64,000 bases of DNA from Paracidovorax anthurii (GCF_003269065.1 NZ_QLTA01000014.1:39975-103974); one strand, 5' to 3'; counted from the first letter of the stretch, positions 17,506 through 27,472 are shown. Notes: a model not told the origin generated them from the letters alone. Translations and numbers: made by a program.

Positions 17506-18108
17506 GTGACGTACCCCATGCAGCAATTGCCAACACCTGACGAAATTTCTGAGGCCGATGCGCGCCGCGCCGCATTCGTCTCGGCCATCCCGACGGAGGT
17601 CAGTCGGGCGGAAGACGAGATCCCAAAGGTGGTCCGCCAGATGAACGCTGCGGCCCGCAGCAAGCTGCAGCGGATCTATCAAGTCGCCGACGCGTTGTCA
17701 GAACACCGGGAACCGTTCGTGGCCTGCCACAAGGGCTGTGCTGCGTGCTGCCACATGAACGTCAGCATTACTGCGGTCGAAGCGGAGCGGCTCGCCCGCG
17801 CATCGGGTCGCCGGAAGACGCCATTGGTCAGCACGGTTGATCATGCGCTGGACGAATTCAGCGGCAGGCCTTGTCCCTTTCTCGACGGGCAGGGTGACTG
17901 CTCCGTGTACGAAGATCGGCCGTTGTCCTGCCGCAAGCACGCTTCGTTCTTCAAGTCCGACATTGCCTGCCATCCGCCGGTGATGCACCAGATCGAAGTT
18001 CCTATGCTGAGATTTGGTGGGTTGGACGAGGCGCTGTTCGCTTTGTCGGGCGACCAAGTTTCGCCGGTGCTTGCGGACATCCGCGACTTCTTTCCGGGGG
18101 CAGGTTGA
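17506..18108 (+). CDS. YkgJ-family cysteine-cluster protein
   Basis: A 200-residue protein. Residues about 73-90 hold HKGCAACCHMNV, followed by a GRPCPFLDGQGDCSVYEDRP block and LSCRKHASF. This is the CxxxxxCC and CPFL...C...Y..RP..CR pattern of the YkgJ (CxxCxxCC) family, which is expected to bind zinc or an iron-sulphur cluster. The biochemical role is unknown. It sits ten bases after the AbiEii-like gene and upstream of the HEPN gene. The start could be the GTG at 17506 or the ATG at 17518. Confidence 0.8.
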   Translation: MTYPMQQLPTPDEISEADARRAAFVSAIPTEVSRAEDEIPKVVRQMNAAARSKLQRIYQVADALSEHREPFVACHKGCAACCHMNVSITAVEAERLARASGRRKTPLVSTVDHALDEFSGRPCPFLDGQGDCSVYEDRPLSCRKHASFFKSDIACHPPVMHQIEVPMLRFGGLDEALFALSGDQVSPVLADIRDFFPGAG

Positions 18109-18256
18109 CGCCATTTGCTGCGTAATCTCGAGTCCATCGTTGCGCGAGGCGTCACGGCGCGGCTGGCTTCCCGGCGTGCATGTATCGGGCAGCATGGGTG
18201 TGCTCAAGAACGGCACCTGGTGGCGCACCTGAAGCTCTTTGAGTGACTATTGCCAG

Positions 18257-19990
18257 ATGAACATCCTCTCAACCGTCCGGGCGGCCGAGCAGCTTTCGGC
18301 AGCGCAACGCGACCTCCTGACTCGCCTGCTAGAGCAGATGCTCGTCCTGGGCGGAGGTGCCCCCGCGCTCAAGTTTCGAGCAGACCACTACTCTGATGTT
18401 GACGCGTTGGAGGAGCTGGAATCGAACCGCTGGCTCAAGCGAGAGAACGACCACTACATCGTTCAGTCCATTGCTCTTCCCTTGCTGGACACGGAGCCGG
18501 CGCGTCGACTGCTATCGAACATCGAGCGTGTGTACGCGGTCCTCAAGGCTCAGTATCGCCTGACCCAGCAAGCGCAGGTCCCTGTGTCCGCTGTGGCCGT
18601 GCAAACTAAGCTACCCGTCGTAGATGTCACTGCTGCGCTTCGGGTGATGCTGGACACCTCCATCTGGTGCTCTGGGTGGTCGACGGATCTGCACAAGGAG
18701 GATGCTTTCGTTTGTCCTTCCGAGACGGTCCTGAAGCACGAGACCTACGCAAAGCTGGTGGAGGAGGTGCGAAGCTGGAACGCATCCTCCCCCTTTCGGT
18801 CTATGGGCTCCAATGTGGCGTCCGATGTCGAAGAGCCCGCTCAGTTGCATGTCGATGTCGAGCGCGAGCTGCCGGCCGCTCAGGCGAGCGCCGTGCTGTC
18901 CGTAGCGGAAGACCTCGAGGGCATGAAGTTCTCCCTCAACGACTACTACGACGATCTCGAACCCCAAGGCGTCATCGACAGCGTCCTCACTGGCAAAATC
19001 AACACACTGCGCGCCTACTGCGAAACCATCGGGTGGCAAGTCCTGGCTCGGCAGCTCAAGGAACTCGCGCCTCTTCGCGGCAACGCCGTGGAGGCGATGG
19101 AACTCGTTAGAAGCTTTGTCGTTCCCGAGGTGCGCCGGCTTGTCATCGTCAAGGCGACACCCAAGGTCACGGTGAGAGACAGGGAGCCTACTCGCGTGGA
19201 CAACGTACTTCGAGCGTGGCCGGCCGTCCGAGCTTGCTTGCAAGAGTTCAGCTTCTACGACATCAAGGAGGTGGCCGGATTGGCAGGCTTCGACGTCACT
19301 GCCACTGCGCATCTGGTGCAGAAGTCACAAGGCGGTGCAACCAAAGGGCAGTTGATGTCGGCGATTGACGAGCAAGTCGCTCAGATGATCTGCCCCAACC
19401 GGACTCACTTCCTCACCATCCTCATCGAAGAAATCCTGCGGCGGCGCCCGGAAGCGCAGGACAAGCTCTCCGAGTACTTGAGCCGTCTAGGTTGGTCGTT
19501 CGTCAATCAAACGCTGGTGCCTCTGTCGGTGTTCGATGTCGACATCCTCGCTGACACGCCTGACGAGTCCCGTCACGACCTGCTGAAAGCTGCGCAACGT
19601 CTGCGCGACGGTGATCTCGGCGGAGCCATCTCTGCCGCTTGCGGCGCTGTCGATGCGGCCACGTCCAAGGTCTACGACGAACTGGGCCTTGGCGACCCGA
19701 CCAAGGCATCGTTTCAGGAGCGCTGCAGGAAGGCGGTGTTGGCAAAGGGCGTGCTGATCGAACTTGACCGGCAGCTCGATGAACTTGGGTGGATCCAGTC
19801 CGATTTGGTGCCCTTCAAGAAGAACCTCGAAGGCGCGCTGAACCAAGGCGCCTATGTGATGCAGATGCTTCGCTCGCACATGGGTGACGTCCACGGCACG
19901 AAACCGATCCTGCGCTCACTCGTGTTCGACTGCCTGCGCTGGGCCGAGCTTCTAGTTGGTTCGTTGGTCGAGAGGTCCGAGAGCGCGTAA
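18257..19990 (+). CDS. HEPN-type abortive infection protein (Abi C-terminal-like)
   Basis: About 577 residues. The C-terminal ~130 residues have the helical layout of Abi C-terminal/HEPN proteins: RHDLLKAAQRLRDGDLGGAI, AACGAVDAATSKVYDELGLG and ALNQGAYVMQ. They end in the Rx6H signature RSHMGDVHG (Arg539, His546), typical of HEPN ribonucleases. The N-terminal and middle regions (1-440) are helical with no motif I know and may sense or regulate. The start is uncertain: ATG 18257 is used, with TTG 18239 in frame. The next gene begins four bases after the stop, so this opens a four-gene operon. Confidence 0.75.
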   Translation: MNILSTVRAAEQLSAAQRDLLTRLLEQMLVLGGGAPALKFRADHYSDVDALEELESNRWLKRENDHYIVQSIALPLLDTEPARRLLSNIERVYAVLKAQYRLTQQAQVPVSAVAVQTKLPVVDVTAALRVMLDTSIWCSGWSTDLHKEDAFVCPSETVLKHETYAKLVEEVRSWNASSPFRSMGSNVASDVEEPAQLHVDVERELPAAQASAVLSVAEDLEGMKFSLNDYYDDLEPQGVIDSVLTGKINTLRAYCETIGWQVLARQLKELAPLRGNAVEAMELVRSFVVPEVRRLVIVKATPKVTVRDREPTRVDNVLRAWPAVRACLQEFSFYDIKEVAGLAGFDVTATAHLVQKSQGGATKGQLMSAIDEQVAQMICPNRTHFLTILIEEILRRRPEAQDKLSEYLSRLGWSFVNQTLVPLSVFDVDILADTPDESRHDLLKAAQRLRDGDLGGAISAACGAVDAATSKVYDELGLGDPTKASFQERCRKAVLAKGVLIELDRQLDELGWIQSDLVPFKKNLEGALNQGAYVMQMLRSHMGDVHGTKPILRSLVFDCLRWAELLVGSLVERSESA

Positions 19991-19994
19991 GGGC

Positions 19995-21524
19995 ATGGCG
20001 AGGGCGACTCAGCATACGGCGGAATGGCTCGAAGGACGGCTGGGTGAGTGCCAGACGCGCGCGGTTGACACGCTCGCACAGTTCGAGCCGACATCCGCTG
20101 CGCGCTGCCTGCTCGAGACGCTTCGCGCGGTCGAGGAACTGATCAACCTCACGCTGATTGACTGGGAGGACGACGCATTCGAGGGGCGCCTGTTCGGGTT
20201 CCCGGTCATCCAAAGCGGGCAGCACCTGCTCAAGCTCCACTGGCTCAAGATGCGTCTCGCTGAGCGATTCGACCGCGCATTGGTCGATCGTCTCGTCTTC
20301 CTCATAGTGCAGGGCTCGGACATCGGAACTGAGTTCGCGCGGCGTGGAATTCACGACGCGGCGAGCGGCTTTCTGTCACTGGCGGCACTGGTGGGCTACT
20401 TCCAGTCGCGCCGGCGGCATTTGGTGGGCCTGCTGCATTTCATCCCGTCCATCTGCAAGGGAACGCGCGTCATGAAGCAGGAGACCACGCTGATCGTTTT
20501 CCTGCAGATCGTTGAATTTTGCGCGGCGCCGATGATGGGCGTGCAGTACGCATTGATGGTGAAGCTAGCGCAGCGGCGCCTAAACATTCCCGAAGATCCG
20601 GACGTGGAGATCGTGATGCTCGACCGGCTTTATTTGGAACCGGAGCGCGCCGCCATCGTCGTCGTTCCGACGACGCCCGAGGGCCGGCGGATGATCGAGT
20701 CCAGGGAGTCGCTGCGCGATGACCGGCTCGTCTCAGCTGCCGAGCTCAGGAACGACATCCTGATTACTGAGGCGGTCTACGCGGAGTTCGACCTGACCAG
20801 CACCGAGTTCGCTGCGGCCGCTTCGCTGGTCCGGCGCCTGTCTTGCAAATTCGTGGATGACGACTATTGGGTTCGGATCTCGCCGGACGCGCTCGAGACC
20901 TTGGCCGCGGAGGAGGGCGCCCACCCGACTCTCGTCGCCGGGTTGACCTGCGGGGCTGCAACGTACATGGACTGCCTGTCGAGCTACGCGCCGTTCGTGA
21001 TGATCGACGGTCGCCTAGAGTCGACGGTGACGCTGCTGAGCCGATTTATTTACTCTTGGCGGGCGTACATCCTGGACCGCCGGAAGCGCTTCCAGATCCG
21101 AGCCGGTTTCATCTTCGAGGATATGGTCGAGGCTGCTCTGGAGAAGCAGGGGTTCGCCGTGCAGGACATCGTGCGCATCAACCGGCAGGAGTTCGATGTC
21201 GTGACGCTGCGCGAAGGCGTTGTTTGGAACGTGCAGTGCAAGAACAACTTCGTCGGGCTCTCCAGCGTCGATTCCGATGCGGTGGCCTTCGCGCGCTACA
21301 ACCGCGGCCTGGTGCTGTCGTACGAGCGGGCCCTCGTGAAGGAGCGCAACCGTGAGCACCTGCTGAAGATGAAACTGGCCACCGACGCCGTGCAGCATAT
21401 GGTTGTGTCGCGCTTCCCAGTCGTGACTAACAATCCCCGCATCGTCGTGTTCAACCGCATCGCGGATTTCACGGCGCGGGCCGACGCTGTTCTCGCAGCG
21501 GAAGGGACCGCGAAGGATGACTGA
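19995..21524 (+). CDS. Unknown protein with C-terminal PD-(D/E)xK nuclease domain
   Basis: 509 residues. Residues about 370-430 show a nuclease core: RAGFIFEDMVEAALEKQGF (Glu375), then EFDVVT (Asp401), then WNVQCKNNF (Gln414-x-Lys416). This matches the E...D...QxK form of the PD-(D/E)xK fold. The first 360 residues are helical with hydrophobic patches (for example TLIVFLQIVEFCAAPMMGVQ) and are not recognised. The ATG at 19995 follows the HEPN stop by four bases, and the C-terminus overlaps the STAND gene by eight bases. This indicates a coupled effector within one operon. Confidence 0.7.
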   Translation: MARATQHTAEWLEGRLGECQTRAVDTLAQFEPTSAARCLLETLRAVEELINLTLIDWEDDAFEGRLFGFPVIQSGQHLLKLHWLKMRLAERFDRALVDRLVFLIVQGSDIGTEFARRGIHDAASGFLSLAALVGYFQSRRRHLVGLLHFIPSICKGTRVMKQETTLIVFLQIVEFCAAPMMGVQYALMVKLAQRRLNIPEDPDVEIVMLDRLYLEPERAAIVVVPTTPEGRRMIESRESLRDDRLVSAAELRNDILITEAVYAEFDLTSTEFAAAASLVRRLSCKFVDDDYWVRISPDALETLAAEEGAHPTLVAGLTCGAATYMDCLSSYAPFVMIDGRLESTVTLLSRFIYSWRAYILDRRKRFQIRAGFIFEDMVEAALEKQGFAVQDIVRINRQEFDVVTLREGVVWNVQCKNNFVGLSSVDSDAVAFARYNRGLVLSYERALVKERNREHLLKMKLATDAVQHMVVSRFPVVTNNPRIVVFNRIADFTARADAVLAAEGTAKDD

Positions 21525-24500
21525 ATGCATCAAGAACACGGCGATCACCGCCGCCGGCTACATCTATCAGAACCGGCAAGGGCTGCGGGTGTTGTGCGAC
21601 TGGCTGGATGGGCCGAGTCGCTACGCGAAGGTCAAGTTCGAGTGTGACGTTGAGGCGGATGCACCGACGGGTCTGGACGACATCGTGGTCGAGCGCACGG
21701 ACGGACTGCAAGACCTCAAGCAGATCAAGTTCACGCCAAACCCTGATGCACACCCGCTGTCCTGGGATTGGCTGCTTGAGAAGTCCGGCAAGACGGAGCG
21801 GTCCCGTTCGTTGCTGAAGAAGTGGTTTGACGCGTATAGGTCGCTGGACCCGGCACGCATCGGCGAGCTCTCTCTGCTAACCAACCGGCGGCCGGATGCC
21901 GAGATCGAAGCCTGCCTGACCGGGGACAAGATTGATTTCGCCAAGATTTCTGACCCGAGGCGCGCGGCGCTCATCGCCGAACTCGGCAGCGAGAAGAACT
22001 GCGAGGAGTTTCTCGGCCGACTGCAGATCACGCACAGCGACAAGGGCTACGAGACCCTCGAGCACGAGGTCAACGCGCGGCTGCGAGCTCATGGCACGCC
22101 GGAGGGCATCGCCGTCCTCAAGAACGTCGCCCTGAACTGGGCGACGCAGAAGAACTCTCCGCCGCCGTCCGGCTGGATCACGTTGCCAGACCTTCGCGCG
22201 ATCCTCCAGGCGACGCCGCCGGCACCGCTGCCGGAAGACTTTGCGGTCCCCAAGGGCTATGAGGTGCCCGATGCTGACTTCCACGAGGCTTTCGTCGAGG
22301 ACGCGCTGCGTTCAGCCGGCAAGGCGATCGTTTTGACTGGTCCGCCTGGTCGCGGCAAGAGCACCTACCTCAGCGCGCTGTGCGACACACTCGCCGACAA
22401 AAACATTCCGACGGTCCGCCACCACTACTTCCTATCCACAACGGAGCGCGGCCGGGATCGCGTGCACAGCTACGTCGTCGAGGAGTCCATCCGGTCGCAG
22501 ATCGAGCGATTTCATCCGGACGTCCCCCGCACGCCAGGTGGCCTGCGCGCGCTGTTGGAAGCCGCTGCGGCGCACTACAAGCCTCTCGACAAACCCTTCG
22601 TGCTGATCTTGGATGGCCTCGACCACGTCTGGCGTATCAATGCCGAGGACAAAAAGCCGCTGGAGGATCTGTTTACCCAACTGGTGCCGTGTCCTGAGAA
22701 CTTGGTGCTGCTCGTGGGCACGCAGCCGGTGGACGACGCCCAACTGCCGGCAGACCTGTTGATCGCGGCGCCGAAGGCGAGTTGGAAGACGCTTCCCGCC
22801 ATGTCCGGCGACGCCGTCCTTTCGTACTTGCGTCAGGCGGTGCAGACCGGTCGGCTGAGCACAGGCTTTGAGCCCGATGAGCCGGAGGGGCATGCAGAGC
22901 CGGAGGGCGTCGAAGCGCCAGAGGTTTCTGCGGCGCGCGAGGCTGTCGCTCAGCAGGAGTTGCAGAGTGCTGCGGCCGCGCTGCGCGCCCGAACCAACGG
23001 TCACCCGCTGCACGTCATCTACGCGACCTCCGCGTTGGTGCTTGCAGGTGGCAAGGTCACGCGATGGGACGTCGACCAGCTTACCGGTGATTTGAGCCAG
23101 GACGCGAAGTTCTACTACGGATCGCTGTGGGAGCGTCTTTCGGCTAGCTTGAAGGATGCGCTGCGACTGGTGTGCGCTTTCCCGTTTTTCTGGCCGCGGA
23201 CCGCGTTCGATGAGATCGCGACCGCGATGAAGCTGGCGGCGCCCGAGATCGAGAAGGTCGAGCATTTGCTTCATTCGTCGGCCGCCGGGCTGAAGGTCTT
23301 CCACGAGAGCCTGGCCGTGTACGTGCGCTCGACCGATGGCTATGCCGATCGCATCGCCGCGCTGAGGCCGGAGGTTGCGCGCTGGCTGGAGAAGTTGGCG
23401 TCCGACGCTTTGCGGGTGAACTGGCTCTGGACAGTCCAGGCACAGCTTGGCGATCCAAGCCACCTGATCGCGGGCCTGACCCGGGACTGGGTCCTGCTGC
23501 GCCTGGAAGAGGGATACCCGCAGACGCTGTTCGACACGTTGATCACCGACGCCGTGGCTGCAGCGCTGGACCGGGCTGAGTTCGCGCAGGCCTATCGCCT
23601 CCAACACCTGAAGGCCCGCATGGTTGAGGGCAGCCAGTATCAGATGCCGGACGAGGACATGGCCCGGCTGGTCTCTTATACGTGGGCGCTGGCGCCGGAC
23701 GATGGGGTGATCCGCGAGGCCATTGCTTCGAGGCAAGAAACGGACATCAAGCTTGTGGCGGCGCTGGGTCTCGCGCTGCGGGCGCGCGGCGACCATGTCG
23801 TAGCCGAGGCATGCGGCGAGGAGACGCTTCGGCGCTTTCGGGGGGCGAGTCGGTTCTCAAGCGAGTACGCCACGGGCAACGGCTTGGATGCCTTCAGGTT
23901 CCTGGCAGGTGCGTTTGCTCGCCTGGGCGCGGTGGGGACCACGCCGGAGGGGCTCAAGCGGCTCGTGACAAAGGCTCACCCGGAGGGGTGGTTGCCGCGC
24001 GTACGGCTGATGGCCGCAGACGGGCAACTCGACGAGCTGATGTCGCTCGCTGCTTCGATGGGCGACGGCCGGCGCAAGTGCGTGGTCAGCGATGCCTGCC
24101 TCCGGGCCGCCGCTCAGGTCAATGTGAGCATTGTCGAACGCGGCGACTTCAAAGCACTCGCCAGAACGCCCTTCGTAGCAGCCGTCGAGGCGGCCCATAC
24201 GCAGGCCGTGACGACCTTGAACGCCTCGATACCGATCGACTGGCTGGGACTCGACTACCGCGAGCGCAAGCTGGACCTTGCTAGGCTGGTGCACCACTGG
24301 TTCTTCAGCGCCGTTCATCTGAGCTTGTGCATGGCCGCGGAAGGGCAGACCGAGTTCAGCTTTGCACGCGCGCCGGTCTATGCCGACCGAGAGAACATCA
24401 CGGACTTCCTGAATACGCTCTCAGGCGTCGCTGCTCAGATGGCCCAGCACTGGTGGCGGGGGGAGTTCGTAGACTTCCACGAGGTGTTTGAGCTACTGGA

Positions 24501-26001
24501 CCCGGTGGAATTCAGGCACTTCCGACAGAGCCACGACTGGCAGTCTGCAGCAGAGGACTTTCGGGCTGCGCTGCATCAGGTGGCCTGCGACGTCCGTCTC
24601 GGCAGCATCCTCTTGGGCCATGCCGTCGAGGCAGATCTGACGGAGGCGACGCTCGCTGCTGCAGGGGCGTTCAAGTGGTTCGACCCGACGTCGTTCCGCG
24701 AGCAGTACGCCGCGGGGCTGCTGACGAAGATGTCCGATGAGGCCGCTGCGGCATTCGTGCGCTCGCAGCGCGAGCAGTTCGATGCGGAGGTACGGCAGGA
24801 GACCAGCGTGCATCTGCAAACGCCGCTGCAGTTGTGTGGGATCTCGGTGACCCATGGTTTGGTAGCGCCGGCGCGCGAACTCTGCCGCCAAACCTGGGAG
24901 CTGGCGACGGGCTTCTCGCATCGCAAGGACCCGACGCTGAACAAGACCCTCGACGCGATCGGCTTCCTGATCGAACCCGCGCCGAAGGTTGCACGTCGAC
25001 TGTTGGCGCAGGTGGCCCCTCAAGTCCACTCGGTGCTGGACTACACGGATGGCAAGGGCACCCGGCATGTGCTGACCGCGGCGGACGCGTTGCTGGCCAA
25101 ACTGGCGCCCGCCGCATTGGTGGCCAAGTACGAGGAGCATGTCGACGCCGGGGATTGGTCTCAGGCTGAGAACAGCCTGAGTGCTTATGTCGAGCAGGGT
25201 GTGAAGGCCGGCTGGCCACTTGATGCGCTGATGCGCACGGGCCTGCATCCGGAAGTTGGCGATATGCTGCAGCGGCTTACCAGGGAGAGCGTTGCGGGTG
25301 CCGCCGAGCGACTGCAGGCACTCAACACTCACGGAGGCTGGGACATTGGCGTGCTGGAGCGCGAGGAGTACGCGGGCTCTAACACGGATCGAAAGCCCTT
25401 CGACGGTGACGTCTCGACCTTCGAGCCCGAGCAACTGAAGGCCTTGCTCGATCGCCTTTCGGGTGGTGGCTACGACGACGAGGCGGCGCTTCTGGCGTGG
25501 TATCGGTACTGGGAGGGCCAGGGGCAGGGGAAGCGGATACTCGACGCACTGGATGACTCGCTGTTGTCCGACCGAGGCCAAGGCCGCGACCTGCTTCACC
25601 TGTCTGGCCATGCCTTTCATACCCGACGCAGGCTGGGCGGCCTGAAGGCGGCCTGGAAGTACCTCGTCAGCGCGCAGATCAACAGCGGCGCCTGGATTGG
25701 GTACATGGAGCGCGAGGAGAAGACGCTCGCGCGGCTCGACCTGGTGGCTCAGTACTACCCAAAGTCTTGCGATGACTTTGTGACCGAGACGGCCTATGCC
25801 ATGTTCGGCGAACCGGAGCGGCCGCGTTTTGCGCCGGGCGAGGCGATGGTCTATTTCTACGTGAAGCAGGGGCGCATCGATGCAGCGGTTGAGTTCGCGC
25901 AGTTCATGGTCGATTGCGTACTCGAAGACACCCGAACCCTCCCGCTGGCTGTCCCGGGCTGGGGGACCGAGCTAGCTTCAGCCGACGCGCCGGGAGCTTG
26001 A
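21517..26001 (+). CDS. Avs-like STAND NTPase with N-terminal Cap4/DUF4297-like nuclease domain
   Basis: 1494 residues. Residues 10-75 match the layout of the Cap4/DUF4297 dsDNA endonuclease domain: AAGYIYQNRQGLRVL, then LDDIVVE (Asp54/55), then LKQIKF (Gln69-x-Lys71). A STAND NTPase domain follows with Walker A GPPGRGKST (275-283) and Walker B FVLILDGLDHV (361-371). The final ~900 residues are helical and repeat-like, as in the sensor part of Avs proteins. Avs proteins recognise phage terminase or portal and activate an N-terminal effector. This protein is shorter than most Avs proteins, and the target cannot be predicted. It overlaps the upstream gene by 8 bp and the downstream start by 1 bp. 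Confidence 0.78.
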   Translation: MTECIKNTAITAAGYIYQNRQGLRVLCDWLDGPSRYAKVKFECDVEADAPTGLDDIVVERTDGLQDLKQIKFTPNPDAHPLSWDWLLEKSGKTERSRSLLKKWFDAYRSLDPARIGELSLLTNRRPDAEIEACLTGDKIDFAKISDPRRAALIAELGSEKNCEEFLGRLQITHSDKGYETLEHEVNARLRAHGTPEGIAVLKNVALNWATQKNSPPPSGWITLPDLRAILQATPPAPLPEDFAVPKGYEVPDADFHEAFVEDALRSAGKAIVLTGPPGRGKSTYLSALCDTLADKNIPTVRHHYFLSTTERGRDRVHSYVVEESIRSQIERFHPDVPRTPGGLRALLEAAAAHYKPLDKPFVLILDGLDHVWRINAEDKKPLEDLFTQLVPCPENLVLLVGTQPVDDAQLPADLLIAAPKASWKTLPAMSGDAVLSYLRQAVQTGRLSTGFEPDEPEGHAEPEGVEAPEVSAAREAVAQQELQSAAAALRARTNGHPLHVIYATSALVLAGGKVTRWDVDQLTGDLSQDAKFYYGSLWERLSASLKDALRLVCAFPFFWPRTAFDEIATAMKLAAPEIEKVEHLLHSSAAGLKVFHESLAVYVRSTDGYADRIAALRPEVARWLEKLASDALRVNWLWTVQAQLGDPSHLIAGLTRDWVLLRLEEGYPQTLFDTLITDAVAAALDRAEFAQAYRLQHLKARMVEGSQYQMPDEDMARLVSYTWALAPDDGVIREAIASRQETDIKLVAALGLALRARGDHVVAEACGEETLRRFRGASRFSSEYATGNGLDAFRFLAGAFARLGAVGTTPEGLKRLVTKAHPEGWLPRVRLMAADGQLDELMSLAASMGDGRRKCVVSDACLRAAAQVNVSIVERGDFKALARTPFVAAVEAAHTQAVTTLNASIPIDWLGLDYRERKLDLARLVHHWFFSAVHLSLCMAAEGQTEFSFARAPVYADRENITDFLNTLSGVAAQMAQHWWRGEFVDFHEVFELLDPVEFRHFRQSHDWQSAAEDFRAALHQVACDVRLGSILLGHAVEADLTEATLAAAGAFKWFDPTSFREQYAAGLLTKMSDEAAAAFVRSQREQFDAEVRQETSVHLQTPLQLCGISVTHGLVAPARELCRQTWELATGFSHRKDPTLNKTLDAIGFLIEPAPKVARRLLAQVAPQVHSVLDYTDGKGTRHVLTAADALLAKLAPAALVAKYEEHVDAGDWSQAENSLSAYVEQGVKAGWPLDALMRTGLHPEVGDMLQRLTRESVAGAAERLQALNTHGGWDIGVLEREEYAGSNTDRKPFDGDVSTFEPEQLKALLDRLSGGGYDDEAALLAWYRYWEGQGQGKRILDALDDSLLSDRGQGRDLLHLSGHAFHTRRRLGGLKAAWKYLVSAQINSGAWIGYMEREEKTLARLDLVAQYYPKSCDDFVTETAYAMFGEPERPRFAPGEAMVYFYVKQGRIDAAVEFAQFMVDCVLEDTRTLPLAVPGWGTELASADAPGA

Positions 26002-27443
26002 TGGACGATCTTCGAGTTCTCATCGCTCGTCTCGGATGGCCGACGCCGACTTGCCGGTGGTGGACCATTCAGGAGCTCGCGACCAGGCTGGGCGATCCCG
26101 CGACGACGGCCGAGACCGAGGCAGCGCTGCTGAAGGTGCTGCACTCGCGCAAGCTTGAGGCAGAAGTCGTCGAGGTGCTCTGCATCTTCTGGATGGCCGC
26201 GAGTGCGCACGGCTACGCCCCGAATGCTGAACTTCCAGCCCACACGCCAAAGCCGTCACTGCTGTCCAACCTGTTCCTCAAGGCGCTCGGTTATGCGGCG
26301 CAGGTGCTCGATGCCGACCTCAAAGTGGCGCCTAAGGACTTCGAAACGCCTAGTGATTTTGATGGCGTGCAAGGGGTAGACCTGGCAAGGATTTTCCGGA
26401 CGACGCTGAGCAGGCTGGAGCTTCGGACCAAGCTTCCACTGATCCGCCAGATGGCGTTCGAGTGGGCTCAAAACCGGGCGGCCTATCCCGAGGCTCCCCT
26501 GCAGGGCGATATTTGGCATTTTGCGCGGCCTCTGGGTAAAGGGTTCGTGGGCCCGTACTCCGCCCGCGCCGCCCTTCGTGCGATCTCGGCCTACTTGCGC
26601 ACCTTGGTCGTGGCGGAATGGCTGTGGGGACTGCCCTCTGGTGTCGTGCGCCACTACGCGCTCAAGGCGTTGCCCATTCATCCAACGCTGGCCGCGCTGA
26701 GGCCGTCGCGTCCGGCATGGGTGCCGGTGCGGGAGGACTTCAGCGGGGACGCGAACTCGATCGCGGGAATCCTGCGAGGTGTCGTCAATCGCGTCGCGGT
26801 CGCGCGACCCGGCGATGAGCTGATCGCGCTCAGCACTCCCGTCGAGATGACGATGGCGCGCTGCGTGGAAGTGTCGCTGGTGCGTTGGCTGCAGGCCGGC
26901 GACAGCGAGGTGCGTGACCAGGACCTGGCTGCACATCTAGACTCCTTCTGGCGCGATATGCCGACGCTGCCAAGCGCGCCCACGACGCCGCTCGATAGGA
27001 AGACTTGGTTGGGGGCAGTGCCGATTGATCAACTGCTGGACGGTCAGTCGGCGTCGTTGCCTTTGGCCGGACGGATGGACCTTGATCGCATGGGATACCT
27101 GCAATTGAACCTCTATCCATCACGATTGTTCGTGCCGACGCTCGCGGGGACTACTCAGACCGAGGTGCATCAAGTGGGCGCCACGCTCGAGGTCCTCGAG
27201 GATGAACAAGTGGTGGCGGACTACGCTCACTGGAATGCGGGCTGGGGTCCAGTGCGGCCGGGGCCACTGAGTGGGGCATGCGGTGCGGCGTTGGTCTCTC
27301 GCGGAACTACCTACCGCGAGTTCCCGGCCGCCGAAGGGCAGGTGGTTCGATCGTTCTACCTCTGGGAAGTGCGCCTGCTTCACCGGAGCAACACATACGA
27401 CGCGTTCGACGAGACCCTAAAGAGCGGCGTCTTTTTCGTCTAG
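26001..27443 (+). CDS. Unknown protein, last gene of the STAND operon
   Basis: 480 residues, start at the ATG overlapping the STAND stop (TGATG). I do not recognise the family. Residues about 1-200 are helical. The C-terminal half is beta-rich, with aromatic segments such as SFYLWEVRLLHRSNTYDAF near the end. There is no nuclease or NTPase motif and no membrane span. Coupling to the STAND gene suggests a dedicated partner, for example an adaptor, inhibitor or target-recognition subunit. Its ending is only about 30 bases from an IS3-family remnant, so the operon may once have continued. Confidence 0.6.
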   Translation: MDDLRVLIARLGWPTPTCRWWTIQELATRLGDPATTAETEAALLKVLHSRKLEAEVVEVLCIFWMAASAHGYAPNAELPAHTPKPSLLSNLFLKALGYAAQVLDADLKVAPKDFETPSDFDGVQGVDLARIFRTTLSRLELRTKLPLIRQMAFEWAQNRAAYPEAPLQGDIWHFARPLGKGFVGPYSARAALRAISAYLRTLVVAEWLWGLPSGVVRHYALKALPIHPTLAALRPSRPAWVPVREDFSGDANSIAGILRGVVNRVAVARPGDELIALSTPVEMTMARCVEVSLVRWLQAGDSEVRDQDLAAHLDSFWRDMPTLPSAPTTPLDRKTWLGAVPIDQLLDGQSASLPLAGRMDLDRMGYLQLNLYPSRLFVPTLAGTTQTEVHQVGATLEVLEDEQVVADYAHWNAGWGPVRPGPLSGACGAALVSRGTTYREFPAAEGQVVRSFYLWEVRLLHRSNTYDAFDETLKSGVFFV

Positions 27444-27472
27444 CCAGCCGTCACGCCTGCGTTCAGGGTCTG

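Noticed and set aside
22432..23796. Long minus-strand ORF within the STAND gene
   Set aside because: Antisense shadow; the plus frame carries Walker motifs and is continuous for 1494 codons.
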